Below are positions 8,844 through 17,940 of a DNA stretch of 64,000 nucleotides, one piece after another. This DNA comes from Collinsella sp. An7 (lineage in GTDB: Bacteria > Actinomycetota > Coriobacteriia > Coriobacteriales > Coriobacteriaceae), in assembly GCF_002159335.1 (NCBI RefSeq), contig NZ_NFHP01000006.1:62001-126000 (forward strand), in the 5' to 3' direction. The first letter of the stretch is position 1. Every line of letters begins with the position of its first letter. The translations under genes were made by a program, and so were the position numbers. The notes under the pieces were generated by a model. That model saw only the letters and a list, made by a program, of their open reading frames with translations. It was not told the DNA's origin and did no database searches.

Positions 8844-9203
8844 GCGATCCCTGCTCGGGAGGGCGTCGGGCGAGGGACGTCGCAGTTTTGGGCCGTCGTG
8901 CCCCGGGCCGCCACGCCTTGCGCTGGTGCGGTTCCGGGCCGTGGTTTCGGTCGTCGGGGTTCGCCATGCCCGTACACCACCTCTGACCTGCGGAAGGCAA
9001 CCAAAAGGCGCCTCGCGGTTGCGCAAATCTCACCAAAATGCAGCCCGTCGGTTGGTGGAACGGGCCGCTCGGCACCCGCAAGATGAGAGTCGTTAGCACC
9101 TAACGCCCCGCTGCGTGACACAATGGTGCGAGCGCCCGCGCGCTGCCGCCCCGGCACCCCGCGCCCCGCCAGACCGTCCCGCGGCCCGACCGAAAGGCCA
9201 GCC
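8844..9203. other. Intergenic region before the XRE regulator
   Basis: About 360 bases between co-directional genes. It should hold the phosphoketolase terminator and the promoter of the next gene. A small GTTAG-CAC-CTAAC hairpin near 9093 is the only structure I noticed; no coding frame is convincing. Confidence 0.35.
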
Positions 9204-10265
9204 ATGAGCTTTCGCGACAACCTCCAGCACCTCCGCGCCGAGCACAACATGACCCAGGAACAGCTTGCCATGCTGCTCGGCGTCTCGCGCCAGAGCATCA
9301 CCAAGTGGGAGGCCGAGCGGGCAACGCCGGAACTCCCCAAGCTGCTCAAGCTCTGCCAGTTTTTCGACTGCTCGCTCGACGACCTCGTGACGGGCGACCT
9401 CACCGCTCGCGCCGCCTCGGGTGGCGCCGACCCCTCCGCCACCCCGTCAGTGCCCCAGGTCCCCGCCGGGCCTCCGCAGGATATCTGCGGCTACGACGAG
9501 CACCAGCGCAAGATGGCGTGGAAGGTTCCCACGGGCGTGGCGGCGATTCTCCTGGGCATCGCCCTTGGCTTTTTGCTCGAGGGCGCGGTCGACCTCGCCT
9601 CGTGGAATGGACGCGACGGGCTCTTTATTCTCGCGGTGCTTCTTGGCGTGCTCGCCGGCCTCGCGTTTCTCATCCCCGCCGGCATGGAGCACACGGCTTT
9701 TCAGAAGGCACACCCCTACGTGGAGGATTTCTACACCGAGGAGGACCGCGCCCGCGCCCGCAAGGCGTTTACCGCAGGGCTCCTCAGCGGCATTGCCTGC
9801 ATTATCCTCGGCATCGGCTGCATGCTGATGCTCGAGGAGACGGCGGAGAATATATCGCTCTTCTTCTTGCTGTTCTTTATCGCGCTGGGCGCGTGGAACA
9901 TCACCCACTGGGGCATGCTCCTCGGTCGCACCAACATTGCCGAGTACAACCGCAGCGTGGGCGAGGACCTGGAGCTCGAGGACATGATGACGGCGCAGAT
10001 CAACGATGAGGTGCGCAGCGCGCTCATTGCCAATCGCCGCCTCAATCAAAAGATTGGCTCGGTGTGCGGCGCCATCATGCTGCTCGCGACCATCGTCGGC
10101 CTGGTGATGCTGTTTGCACCGATGGGTCAGGCGGGCACGTGGCGCTGGGGCGAGTTCAACCCCGAGGGCACCACGGCCATGTGGTTCTGGCTCGCCTGGG
10201 TTGTGGGCGGGCTGCTCTGCGGCGTGGTGAGCGTGCTGATGAAGGCGTTTGCCAGCGAGGAGTAG
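9204..10265 (+). CDS. XRE-family regulator with C-terminal membrane domain
   Basis: A 353-residue protein. Residues 1-67 are an XRE helix-turn-helix of the CI/SinR type, with MTQEQLAMLLGVSRQSITKWE and the FDCSLDDLVTGDL end typical of Firmicute-style XRE regulators. After a Ser/Pro/Gly linker (about 70-105) come six hydrophobic segments in three pairs (around 112-150, 195-240, 290-345), so the protein is probably membrane-anchored. Such XRE-membrane hybrids often sense the cell envelope. The ATG at 9204 follows GAAAGG; the longer frame upstream has shadow-like composition. Target genes cannot be named. It is convergent with the EIIA gene. Confidence 0.85.
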   Translation: MSFRDNLQHLRAEHNMTQEQLAMLLGVSRQSITKWEAERATPELPKLLKLCQFFDCSLDDLVTGDLTARAASGGADPSATPSVPQVPAGPPQDICGYDEHQRKMAWKVPTGVAAILLGIALGFLLEGAVDLASWNGRDGLFILAVLLGVLAGLAFLIPAGMEHTAFQKAHPYVEDFYTEEDRARARKAFTAGLLSGIACIILGIGCMLMLEETAENISLFFLLFFIALGAWNITHWGMLLGRTNIAEYNRSVGEDLELEDMMTAQINDEVRSALIANRRLNQKIGSVCGAIMLLATIVGLVMLFAPMGQAGTWRWGEFNPEGTTAMWFWLAWVVGGLLCGVVSVLMKAFASEE

Positions 10266-10299
10266 CGCCGGCCGGGCGGGCGCGACGCGGTCCTGCCCG

Positions 10300-10758
10300 C
10301 TACGCGCGCAGTAGCCGTGCGACCGCTGCCTCGTCCGCCGCGCCGGCGAGCGCCCGGGCCCGGTCTTCGTCGGCAAAGATGCTCATGAGGTGCTGCAGGG
10401 TGCTCACCTGGTCGCCCTCGTGCGTAAAACCGAGGGCGATGATGAGCTCGGCGTCGACGGGGTCGCCCATACCGTCCATCGGCGCAAAGCGCACGGGCTC
10501 CTCGGGGCGGACGATGGCGATGAAGGGCCTCTGCACGTGTACGGCGTCGGCATGGGGGATGGCGATGCCGCATGCGAGCGTCTGGAGGCCGGTGGGGTAG
10601 GTGCGCTCGCGCTCGGAGACGGCGTTGCGCCAGGTAGGGGCTACGTAGCCGCGGGACTCGAGCTCGTTGGCGAGTCGGGTGAAAACGTCATCGGGCGAGG
10701 TGGCGCGCCATCCCAAAAAGACGAGCTCCGGGGTGATGAGGTCGAGATTGAGGGGCAT
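10300..10758 (-). CDS. PTS EIIA domain protein (fructose/galactitol type)
   Basis: A single-domain 152-residue PTS EIIA of the fructose-mannitol-galactitol family. The active histidine lies in GIAIPHADA (His69), the site phosphorylated by HPr. The ending with LQHLMSIFADEDRARAL is also typical. No EIIB or EIIC partner is adjacent, so it is an orphan EIIA in this window; it may serve a distant permease or act as a regulator. GAAAGGA lies before the ATG. It is convergent with the XRE gene, separated by 34 bases. The specificity (Fru versus Gat) is not certain from sequence. Confidence 0.85.
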   Translation of the reverse strand: MPLNLDLITPELVFLGWRATSPDDVFTRLANELESRGYVAPTWRNAVSERERTYPTGLQTLACGIAIPHADAVHVQRPFIAIVRPEEPVRFAPMDGMGDPVDAELIIALGFTHEGDQVSTLQHLMSIFADEDRARALAGAADEAAVARLLRA

Positions 10759-11325
10759 GGTGGTCCTTTCTGGCGGAGGGCTTCGAGCGGCGGGCCGGTT
10801 GGGCGCCCAACCTGCGTATCCTTTTGCCCCGTGTGTGCGAAATCTTCATAGGGGCTGCGACAAAATGGGCTAACTATCAGTGCTTCCATTGTAAAAGAAG
10901 GCGCCTTCCCGCGCTTGGTCGAGGGGTCTGTGTGACGCGGGCTCATCCAACAGGAGTGTCCGGCGCGGGCACCTCGCCCGCCGGCACTGCCCTGCGTGCC
11001 GCCGGCAGGCCCGGTCCAGAGGACTCGACTCATCCGGCCGCCGTATGTGCCTTGCCCGTCTGCCCGCTTTGCCCGACCTGCCCATCGGCACCTCTCGCCC
11101 GCCGGCGCTGACCCCTCGCCCAACTTCGTCCGCCAGCCCCGCCCAGCGCCCACCCTCGCCCCTCCGTACCGCTCTGCGGAACTTATGCGCAGCGCGCGCG
11201 TTACCGTGGCGCTTGTGCGAGAATGAGAGCGTTTATCTGCCCATGCGCGGGCAAGGGCGGCTCCGGTCCGCACGCCCGCTCGTAGTCCCAGGTGCCTGGC
11301 ATCCGCGGAAAGGGAGCGAAGCCAC
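10759..11325. other. Divergent intergenic region, EIIA / PrsA-like
   Basis: About 570 bases separate two divergent genes. The AT-rich stretch around 10855-10905 is the most promoter-like part; the rest is GC-rich without coding signs, RNA gene or clear inverted repeat. Frames crossing it have no recognisable product. Confidence 0.35.
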
Positions 11326-12657
11326 ATGGCGCTCTTTAGCAAGAACAAAGACAACAACAAGGCGTCCGCCGAGGACGCCCAGGCCTTCGGCAAGAAGGCG
11401 ACCAGCCGGGCCGTGCGCGACGCAAAGAAAAACGCGCCCTCCAAGGCGCAGGTCAAGCGCGAGCACAAAGAGAAGATGGGCAAGGTTGCCAAGTACGTGC
11501 TCGTGGCCATCGGCTGCGCGGCCATGCTGCTCTCGGTCACGGCGATGGCGTGCTCGGGCGTGCTCAACCAGGTGAGCTCCGGCGGCGACAGCTACCACCT
11601 CACTGGCGGCGTGGCGGCCGAGGTCAACGGCGTCAACATCACCGAGGACACCGTCACCAAGCAGATCATGAGCACGCGCGAGAGCGGCGGATACGACACC
11701 GACGAGGCTTGGGCCACCTACCTGAGCAGCCAGGGCCAGACGCCCGAGACGCTGCGCGAGTCGACCATCGACAGCCTCGCGCGCCAGTACCTCATCACTC
11801 GCGGCATCCAGGATTACGACATTGTCGTCACGGACGAAGAGATCGACGATGAGATCGCCAGCCAGGCCGAGGCCTACGGCATGTCGGCCGACGACTACAT
11901 CTCGCAGCTGACGGCATTTGGCTACACCGAGGACACGCTGCGTCAGTCGGTGGAGTCTTCACTCGCCCAGCAGAAGCTCCGCGACAAGGTGGCGCCGCTC
12001 GAGGACCCGTCCGACCAGGAGATTATCGACTACGTCAACCAGAACCTCGACACGCTCAACGACGCGCGCCGCTCGAGCCACATCCTCTTTAAGGTCGACT
12101 CCGACGCCACCGACGAGGAGCGCGCCGACGCACAGGCCAAGGCGCAGGAGGTGCTCGACAAGCTCAACGCCGGCGAGATTAAGTTTGCGGACGCGGCCAA
12201 GGAGTACTCCGAGGACAGTTCGGCGAGCGACGGCGGCGACGTGGGCTGGGACAAGCTCACGACGTTTGTGTCCACCTACCAGGACGCGCTTTCGCAGCTC
12301 GGCGAGGGCCAGATGAGTGGGATCGTGGAGACCGACTACGGCTACCACATCATCTTGTGCACGGGGTACTTCCACGTGGACGGCGAGGTGACCTCGATTG
12401 ACCAGATTCCCGAGGACCTGCGCAAGACCATCTCAGACACCCTGGCGAGCCAGAACCAGAGCACGGCCTACAACGACTGGGTTGACCAGTATGTTGAGGA
12501 CGCCGACATCCAGATCAACGAGATGCCCGCGGACGTGCCGTACAACGTTGACATGAGCCTTGCGGAGACCGACGATGCCGCAACGACGGACGACGCCGCG
12601 GCGACGGACGGGTCGGCGGACGCGGGCGCTACGGACGACGCTGCAGCGACGGAGTAG
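11326..12657 (+). CDS. prsA: PrsA/SurA-like membrane-anchored peptidyl-prolyl isomerase
   Basis: A 443-residue extracytoplasmic foldase. A lysine-rich cytoplasmic N-terminus (1-about 48) is followed by one membrane segment (about 50-72, VAKYVLVAIGCAAMLLSVTAMA). A SurA_N-like helical domain covers roughly 85-225, then a parvulin PpiC rotamase at about 245-345 (HILFKV, FADAAKEYSEDSSASDGGDVGW, YGYHIILC). The last 40 residues are Ala/Asp/Thr low complexity. It would assist folding of secreted proteins on the outer face of the membrane. The cysteine in ACSG might also be read as a lipobox, but the long basic leader favours a membrane anchor. AAAGGGAG lies upstream of the ATG. Confidence 0.88.
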   Translation: MALFSKNKDNNKASAEDAQAFGKKATSRAVRDAKKNAPSKAQVKREHKEKMGKVAKYVLVAIGCAAMLLSVTAMACSGVLNQVSSGGDSYHLTGGVAAEVNGVNITEDTVTKQIMSTRESGGYDTDEAWATYLSSQGQTPETLRESTIDSLARQYLITRGIQDYDIVVTDEEIDDEIASQAEAYGMSADDYISQLTAFGYTEDTLRQSVESSLAQQKLRDKVAPLEDPSDQEIIDYVNQNLDTLNDARRSSHILFKVDSDATDEERADAQAKAQEVLDKLNAGEIKFADAAKEYSEDSSASDGGDVGWDKLTTFVSTYQDALSQLGEGQMSGIVETDYGYHIILCTGYFHVDGEVTSIDQIPEDLRKTISDTLASQNQSTAYNDWVDQYVEDADIQINEMPADVPYNVDMSLAETDDAATTDDAAATDGSADAGATDDAAATE

Positions 12658-12940
12658 GCGCGGCGGCGCGAGGGCCGAGGACGGCCCGCATGCCGCGGTT
12701 GGCGCATCCGACCACGTGGACGGGTGCCGAGGTGCCGCCGGTTGGCCGACCACGCGAGCGGGTTGCGAAAGGCGCCGTAGATAGACCAACCACGTAGACG
12801 GGCTAAACGACCATGTAGACGGGTTGCGGCAGTGTGCCAGGTTGCCGCGAAAGTCGAGGGTATAGGCCTTCGCGCCATGCCCGAAGACTTGAACGGCAAG
12901 ATGACGTGCTGCGGCAAGCCGCTGGGAAAAGGAGGACTAT

Positions 12941-13384
12941 ATGACGAATGACGAGCTTCATGCCCAAATGGTCTCGGCCATGAAGGCAAAGGACAAGACG
13001 CGGCTCTCCATCATTCGACAGGTGATGGCCGAGGTCAAGAACATCGAGGTCAACGAGCGCCGCGACGCCACCGAGGAGGACGTGACGGCCTCGATTCGCC
13101 GGCTCATCAAGCAGACGAGCGAGACGCTCGAGATGTCCGAGAAAGCAGGTAACAACCAGGAGCGCACCGATACGCTCCGCGAGCAGGTGAAGATTCTGGA
13201 GAGCCTGCTGCCGGCGCAGCTGGCGGGCGAGGAGCTCGTGCAGCTGATCGAGCAGAAGATCGCCGAGCTTGGCGTCACCTCCAAGAAGGAGATGGGCAAG
13301 GTCATGGGCGCGCTCAACAAGGCCACGAACGGCAACTTTGACAAAGCCGCCGCGGCCAAGGAGGTCGGCGCGCGCCTTTCGTAG
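12941..13384 (+). CDS. yqeY: GatB/YqeY domain-containing protein
   Basis: A 147-residue cytoplasmic protein matching the stand-alone YqeY family. YqeY resembles the tRNA-binding tail of the GatB amidotransferase subunit and may bind tRNA. Diagnostic parts are the N-terminal MKAKDKTRLSIIRQVMAE, the central NNQERTDTLREQVKILESLLP and the C-terminal KKEMGKVMGALNKATNG with family spacing. Length equals the family norm of about 148. GGAGGA lies 6 bases before the ATG. A strong terminator follows 27 bases after the stop. The 283-base gap before the gene shows no other feature. Confidence 0.92.
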   Translation: MTNDELHAQMVSAMKAKDKTRLSIIRQVMAEVKNIEVNERRDATEEDVTASIRRLIKQTSETLEMSEKAGNNQERTDTLREQVKILESLLPAQLAGEELVQLIEQKIAELGVTSKKEMGKVMGALNKATNGNFDKAAAAKEVGARLS

Positions 13385-13410
13385 CGTCGGCGCTGGTTAC
13401 CGTGTGCGAT

Positions 13411-13445
13411 AAGGGTCCCGCGGCTGTAACGGCCGCGGGACCCTT
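13411..13445 (+). terminator. Rho-independent terminator after yqeY
   Basis: Perfect 14-bp arms AAGGGTCCCGCGGC / GCCGCGGGACCCTT with a 7-base loop. Confidence 0.85.
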
Positions 13446-13898
13446 TGCGTTGACGGGCCCGGCGTGGGCCCAAGGTTAGCTCACCCCCGCCGCAGCTCAG
13501 CACCTAGCGAGGCAAAATCAGTCCCTTGGGAAGCAACCTGCAGCTCCCTCGTAGATCGGACTCAGCCGTTGCCGCAGTTTGTTACGCGAGAGAACGGCCT
13601 TGCCGCCCGGTTTGACGAACTGCGGTGGCCTCGTATGGAGGCGGCGGTACCGCTGCGGATCGCCAATTCATGCCGACGACCGGGCCCCTGTTTTGACGAA
13701 GTGCCGTGCAACTCGAGGCGGGCTGGACGTTCCCCAGCAGATGGTCAAACGGAGACTGCGTTCACCCTCTCCGTTTGACAGGCCGCGGGGGAACTCGCGC
13801 CGGGCCGCCAGTGCATTGCGGTTCGTCAATCGAGGCCGCTGCCCTGCGGCCCGGCGGGCCGCGACGGGATGCGGCGCGGCCAGACACCGCGCTGCGCC

Positions 13899-14121
13899 CT
13901 GAAAAAACAGCAACCCTGGCCAATTATCCGGTCGAAAAAGTATTTTGGCGAGCGGCGGGCCCGGCCGAGGTGTCCCGCCGGCCCCCAAGATGCGCAAAAC
14001 GCCGCCCAGGGGGCGGGCATGGGCGGGGCAACCGCGCCGGGAGGCCCCCTGGGGGCCAGCGGGGCGTTGCCAGATTACTTTTTCGACCGTGTTTTTGGCC
14101 ACACTGGGCTATTTTTTTCTG
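13899..14121. repeat. Palindromic element B, 223 bp, MITE-like
   Basis: Arms of about 57 bases, 13899-13955 and 14064-14121, are imperfect inverted copies sharing CTGAAAAAAnAGC ends, a GGCCAA block and an exact CGGTCGAAAAAGTA core. The centre is extremely GC-rich and has its own palindrome GGCCCCCTGGGGGCC near 14043. The AT-rich ends against a GC-rich core are unlike flanking DNA. Confidence 0.7.
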
Positions 14122-14440
14122 CCGGGGAACCCCGTGCGGGCTCCCACGGTGCGTTGGGACAGCGGTAAGAGCCCGCAAATCCGGGATGGAGGTCCGCACG
14201 GTCAGTCGGGGCAACGTGGCGCTGGCGGCCCTCGAGGAGAGATGGACGTCAGAGGAGGCGCCCGCCCGCCCCTCCGCCGTCCTGCCGGCCCGTCTTCACC
14301 CGCTAGCGACCACCCGCCAACTCTGCCGCCCGCCCCCGCCCCCGCCCCAATAACCCCTCTCCATCATCCCTGCACATACCCTGACCTGCGAAAGTGGTTA
14401 GATGTCAAACAATTCGGGTATCATAAGACAATCGTGCGTG

Positions 14441-14459
14441 CGCCCCCTAGCTGGGGGCG
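14441..14459 (+). promoter_or_regulatory. Leader hairpin upstream of the amino acid ABC operon
   Basis: CGCCCCC / GGGGGCG arms of 7 bp with a 5-base loop, followed by TTTGCTT. It could be an attenuator or a terminator for an upstream transcript; no riboswitch core is recognised. Confidence 0.35.
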
Positions 14460-14657
14460 TTTGCTTCTGGCGCGCGTCGGACCCGTCGGGCCAGCAGCCC
14501 GCAGCCGGGCCCGCGGGACCCCAGGGGGCCGCGTTACCTGTCTGTTGCAGGCGGCTCCCCAGAAAGCCCCGGTCCGCGCGCTGTTCTACAATGAGCCCAC
14601 GAACCGCGCCGTGCGCACCGCGTGCGGCGGCTGGCTCAGAGGGAAAGGATGCTGCCC

Positions 14658-15389
14658 ATGGCCGAGATGATCGAGATCCGTGGCCTCAACAAGTATTTTG
14701 GCGACCTGCATGTCCTCAAGGACATCAACCTCACCGTCAAGCGCGGCGAGAAGGTCGTTATCATCGGACCGTCCGGCTCGGGCAAGTCTACGCTCATCCG
14801 CTGCGTCGACTGGCTCGAGGAGCCCACGTCGGGCACCGTCTCCATCGACGGCACCCAGCTCACCAAGAAGAACCACCTCGAGATGACCCGCAAGTACAGC
14901 TCGATGGTCTTTCAGCAGTTTAACCTCTATCCCAACATGACGGTGCTCGGCAACCTCACGCTCGCGCCCATCAAGCTGCAGAAGAAGAGCAAAGAGGAGG
15001 CCACCAAGACCGCCATGGAGGCGCTCGAGCGCGTCGGCCTCGCGCAGAAGGCGGGCGAGTACCCGCAGAACCTCTCAGGCGGCCAGCAGCAGCGCGTCGC
15101 CATCGCGCGCGCCATGTGCACCAAGCAGCCGATCATCCTCTTTGACGAGCCCACCTCGGCGCTCGACCCCGAGATGATCCAGGAGGTGCTCGACGTCATG
15201 ATCGAGCTCGCACAGGAGAACATCACCATGATCTGCGTGACGCACGAGATGAACTTCGCCAAGCAGGTGGCCGACCGCGTGATCTTTATGGACGACGGTC
15301 AGATCCTGGAGGAGGGCACGCCCGAGCACTTCTTTACCAACCCGCAGAACCCGCGCTGCAAGGACTTCCTCAACAAGATCCTGCACTAG
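14658..15389 (+). CDS. glnQ: Polar amino acid ABC transporter ATP-binding protein
   Basis: A 243-residue ATPase of the GlnQ/HisP family energising the permease encoded downstream. Walker A GPSGSGKS at residues 37-44, Q-loop [16 protein letters not shown], signature LSGGQQQR, Walker [13 protein letters not shown] and the switch His in [11 protein letters not shown] are all intact. The ATG at 14658 is chosen because AGGGAAAGG lies 9 bases upstream; the ATG at 14649 abuts that site. It opens the four-gene transporter operon glnQ, binding protein, two permeases, then a kinase-like gene. GlnQ is used in the family sense; the amino acid is not proven. Confidence 0.95.
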   Translation: MAEMIEIRGLNKYFGDLHVLKDINLTVKRGEKVVIIGPSGSGKSTLIRCVDWLEEPTSGTVSIDGTQLTKKNHLEMTRKYSSMVFQQFNLYPNMTVLGNLTLAPIKLQKKSKEEATKTAMEALERVGLAQKAGEYPQNLSGGQQQRVAIARAMCTKQPIILFDEPTSALDPEMIQEVLDVMIELAQENITMICVTHEMNFAKQVADRVIFMDDGQILEEGTPEHFFTNPQNPRCKDFLNKILH

Positions 15390-15494
15390 CGTGTCGTTTT
15401 GGCCAACCCGCCCGGCCTTGCGCTCGGGCGGCTCGCACGGCGCCCGCGCCCCGGCGCACCCGGTGGGCGCCCGTACCAAAAGGAGGTACCTCTT

Positions 15495-16358
15495 ATGTCT
15501 CTGTCCCGTCGTCAGTTCGTGAAGGTTTTCGGTCTCTCCGCCGCCGCTCTCGGCAGCATGGGCGTCCTCGCCGGCTGCTCGGGTGAGGATGCCGGCAACG
15601 GCTCCACCTCCAGCGAGTCCAAGGTCGAGGCCATCAAGGCGCGCGGCAAGCTCAACTGCGGCGTTAAGCAGGACGTTGTGGGCTACGGCTACCTCAACAC
15701 CGAGACCGGTGAGTACGAGGGGCTCGAGATCGACCTGTGCTACCAGCTCGCGGCCGCGGTGCTCGGCACCACGTACGAGGAGGCTAAGGAGCAGGGCCTG
15801 TGCGAGTTTACCGCCGTCACGCCCAAGACCCGCGGCCCGCTCATCGACAACGACACCCTCGACGTGGTCGTGGCGACCTACACCATCACCCCCGAGCGCG
15901 AGGAGGACTGGGACTTCTCCGAGCCCTACCGCACCGACTCGGTGGGCATCATGGTCATGAAGAACTCGGGCATCGAGTCTATGGCCGACCTTGACGGCAA
16001 GACCATCGGCGTTTCGCAGGGCTCCACCACCAAGGACGCCATCCTGCAGATGCTTGAGGACGAGGGCATCGACGCCACGCCGGAGTTCAGCGAGTATGCG
16101 GACTACCCGACGATCAACTCGGCGCTCGAGAGCGGCAACATCGACGCCTTTGCCATGGACCGCTCCACGCTCAACACCTATATGAACGACCAGAAGGAGT
16201 ACGTCGAGCCCGACATCAAGTTCGGCACGCAGGAGTACGGCGTTGCCACCAAGAAGGGCTCCGATCTCTCCGACGTGGTGGACGAGACGGTGACCGAGCT
16301 GATCGGCAACGGCTGGATGGACGAGGAGATCACCACCTGGCTCGGCGAGAGCGCGTAA
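15495..16358 (+). CDS. Amino acid ABC transporter substrate-binding lipoprotein
   Basis: A 287-residue extracellular solute-binding protein (family 3). MSLSRRQFVKVFGLSAAALG is a twin-arginine-like signal and ends at the lipobox LAGC, so it would be exported by Tat and lipid-anchored at Cys27. The mature part has the type II binding-protein pattern: GKLNCGVKQD start, the TYTITPEREEDWDFSEPY ligand-site stretch, and the SGIESMADLDGKTIGVSQGSTTKDAI hinge. The glutamine/glutamate/aspartate subgroup is likely. The ATG is 8 bases after AGGAGG. An operon with the ATPase (105-base gap) and permeases is clear. Confidence 0.93.
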   Translation: MSLSRRQFVKVFGLSAAALGSMGVLAGCSGEDAGNGSTSSESKVEAIKARGKLNCGVKQDVVGYGYLNTETGEYEGLEIDLCYQLAAAVLGTTYEEAKEQGLCEFTAVTPKTRGPLIDNDTLDVVVATYTITPEREEDWDFSEPYRTDSVGIMVMKNSGIESMADLDGKTIGVSQGSTTKDAILQMLEDEGIDATPEFSEYADYPTINSALESGNIDAFAMDRSTLNTYMNDQKEYVEPDIKFGTQEYGVATKKGSDLSDVVDETVTELIGNGWMDEEITTWLGESA

Positions 16359-16532
16359 GACCAGGCGTTTCTGACGCGTGCGAGGCGGGTGCTGCGCCAT
16401 CGGTTGCGCCGCACCCGCTTCCCGCTTTGACCGTGCCCGGGGCGGGCGACCGGCACTCGCCAGCCGGTGCGCACCGAGGGCGCCCGATGCGGCGCTGCCC
16501 CGCTCCTCGGGGCACTTTGGAAAGGAAGGGCT

Positions 16533-17279
16533 ATGCTCGACGGTCTCTTCGACCCTAGACGATGGCAGATTACACTCGCCTCTATGGATAGCTTCTGGCA
16601 GGGTTTTGGCTTTACCCTGCAGGTGACGATCGCCGGTCTGGCGATCTCGCTGGTGCTCGGGTGCATCCTGGGCGTCTTCTCGACCACGCGCTCGCGCATT
16701 CTGCGCGCTATCAGCCGCGTGTACGTCGAGTTCTTCCAGAACACGCCGCTTCCCGTGCAGGTGTTCTTCTACTACATGGCCGGCCCGCGCGTGCTGCAGG
16801 CCATCCTCGGCGCGCCAAGCCCGGTGCGCCTGTCGTCGTTTGCCATCGGCGCGCTCGGCGTGGGCCTCTACCACGCGGCCTACATCTCCGAGGTCATCCG
16901 CACCGGCATCGAGAGCGTGCCGCGCGGCCAGATGGAGGCGGCGCAGAGCCAGGGCTTTACGCGTGCGCAGGCCTACATGCTCATCATCCTGCCGCAAACC
17001 TTCAAGGTCATCCTGCCGCCGCTCTGCAACCAGGCGCTCAACCTGGTCAAGAACACCTCGGTGCTCGCGCTCATCGCCGGCGGCGACCTCATGTACAACG
17101 CCGACAACTTCGTCTCGACCTACGGCTACCTCCAGGGCTACATCATGGCCTGCGTGCTGTACTTCATCATCTGCTTCCCGCTGGCGCTGCTGGTGCAGTG
17201 GCTCGAGAAGCGCTCCAAGGTGCGCCCGCGCGCCAAGAAGATTCCCGGCATCACCCCCGAGCCCACGAAGGAGGCGTAA
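16533..17279 (+). CDS. Amino acid ABC transporter permease 1
   Basis: A 248-residue HisM/GlnP-type permease. Five or so transmembrane helices begin at residue 20 (FGFTLQVTIAGLAISLVLGCILG). The EAA loop that contacts the ATPase reads GQMEAAQSQGFTRAQAYMLIILPQTFK. The family motif VEFFQNTPLPVQVFFYY lies near residue 67. The ATG at 16533 follows AAAGGAAGGG; frames upstream are non-coding. The gene is 3 bases from the second permease. Confidence 0.93.
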   Translation: MLDGLFDPRRWQITLASMDSFWQGFGFTLQVTIAGLAISLVLGCILGVFSTTRSRILRAISRVYVEFFQNTPLPVQVFFYYMAGPRVLQAILGAPSPVRLSSFAIGALGVGLYHAAYISEVIRTGIESVPRGQMEAAQSQGFTRAQAYMLIILPQTFKVILPPLCNQALNLVKNTSVLALIAGGDLMYNADNFVSTYGYLQGYIMACVLYFIICFPLALLVQWLEKRSKVRPRAKKIPGITPEPTKEA

Positions 17280-17282
17280 CCC

Positions 17283-17930
17283 ATGGCGATCTTTACCCCG
17301 GCAAACGTCTCGTTCATCATGGCGGGCTTTCTCAAGACCATCGAGATCTCGGTCTTGGCCATCATCTGCTCGGTTGTGCTCGGCACGGTGCTCGCGCTCA
17401 TCAAGCAGTACTGCACGGGCAAGCTGAGCATCTTCAAGTGGCTGGTCTCGGCCTATATCGAGCTCTTCCGCTGCACGCCTAACCTGCTGTGGATCCTCTT
17501 TATCTACTTTACGGTCAAGGGGTCCGATGTCTTTATCTCGGTGCTGGCGTTTACGCTCTTCACCTCCGCCGTTATGGCCGAGATCGTGCGCGGCGGCCTC
17601 AACTCCATCCCCAAGAGTCAGTTTGAGGCGGCCAAGAGCCAGGGCTTTGGCTTCTTTGCGAGCATGCGCTACATCATCTTGCCGCAGACCTTCAAGACGA
17701 TCATCCCGGCGCTCTTCTCGCAGTGCACGACGGTCATCAAGGACTCCTCGTACCTTGCGGGCATCAACGTGATGGAGTTCATGTTCTCGGCCAAGGTCGT
17801 GATGGGTTACACCACCGACCTCAGCCAGGTGCTTCTGCTCTACGGGTTTGTGTTCCTGCTCTACTTTGCGCTGAACTTTGGCATCTCGCTCGTGGTGCGC
17901 GCGTATCAGCGGCGCGTGGTCGCGGCGTAG
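17283..17930 (+). CDS. Amino acid ABC transporter permease 2
   Basis: A 215-residue HisQ/GlnP-type permease that pairs with the preceding one as the heterodimeric channel. It has the YIELFRCTPNLLWILFIYF motif, the EAA loop SQFEAAKSQGFGFFASMRYIILPQTFK and five predicted membrane helices. GAAGGAGG precedes the ATG and overlaps the end of permease 1. Two unlike permeases plus one ATPase and one binding protein is the standard layout for the glutamine/aspartate group. Confidence 0.93.
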   Translation: MAIFTPANVSFIMAGFLKTIEISVLAIICSVVLGTVLALIKQYCTGKLSIFKWLVSAYIELFRCTPNLLWILFIYFTVKGSDVFISVLAFTLFTSAVMAEIVRGGLNSIPKSQFEAAKSQGFGFFASMRYIILPQTFKTIIPALFSQCTTVIKDSSYLAGINVMEFMFSAKVVMGYTTDLSQVLLLYGFVFLLYFALNFGISLVVRAYQRRVVAA

Positions 17931-17940
17931 GGAGGTCGTT

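Larger units (their letters stand above)
13446..14657. other. 1.2-kb non-coding, repeat-bearing region
   Basis: No convincing gene; the open frames here are GC-driven. It holds a weak hairpin at about 13568-13627 (CCGCAGTTTGTTA against TGACGAACTGCGG), the large palindromic element B at 13899-14121, and the leader hairpin at 14441-14459. The last 260 bases presumably carry the promoter of the amino acid ABC operon. Confidence 0.6.

Noticed and set aside
14400-14657. Glutamine or T-box riboswitch before the amino acid ABC operon
   Set aside because: Only a simple 7-bp hairpin is seen; none of the conserved words of the T-box or glutamine motifs is present.
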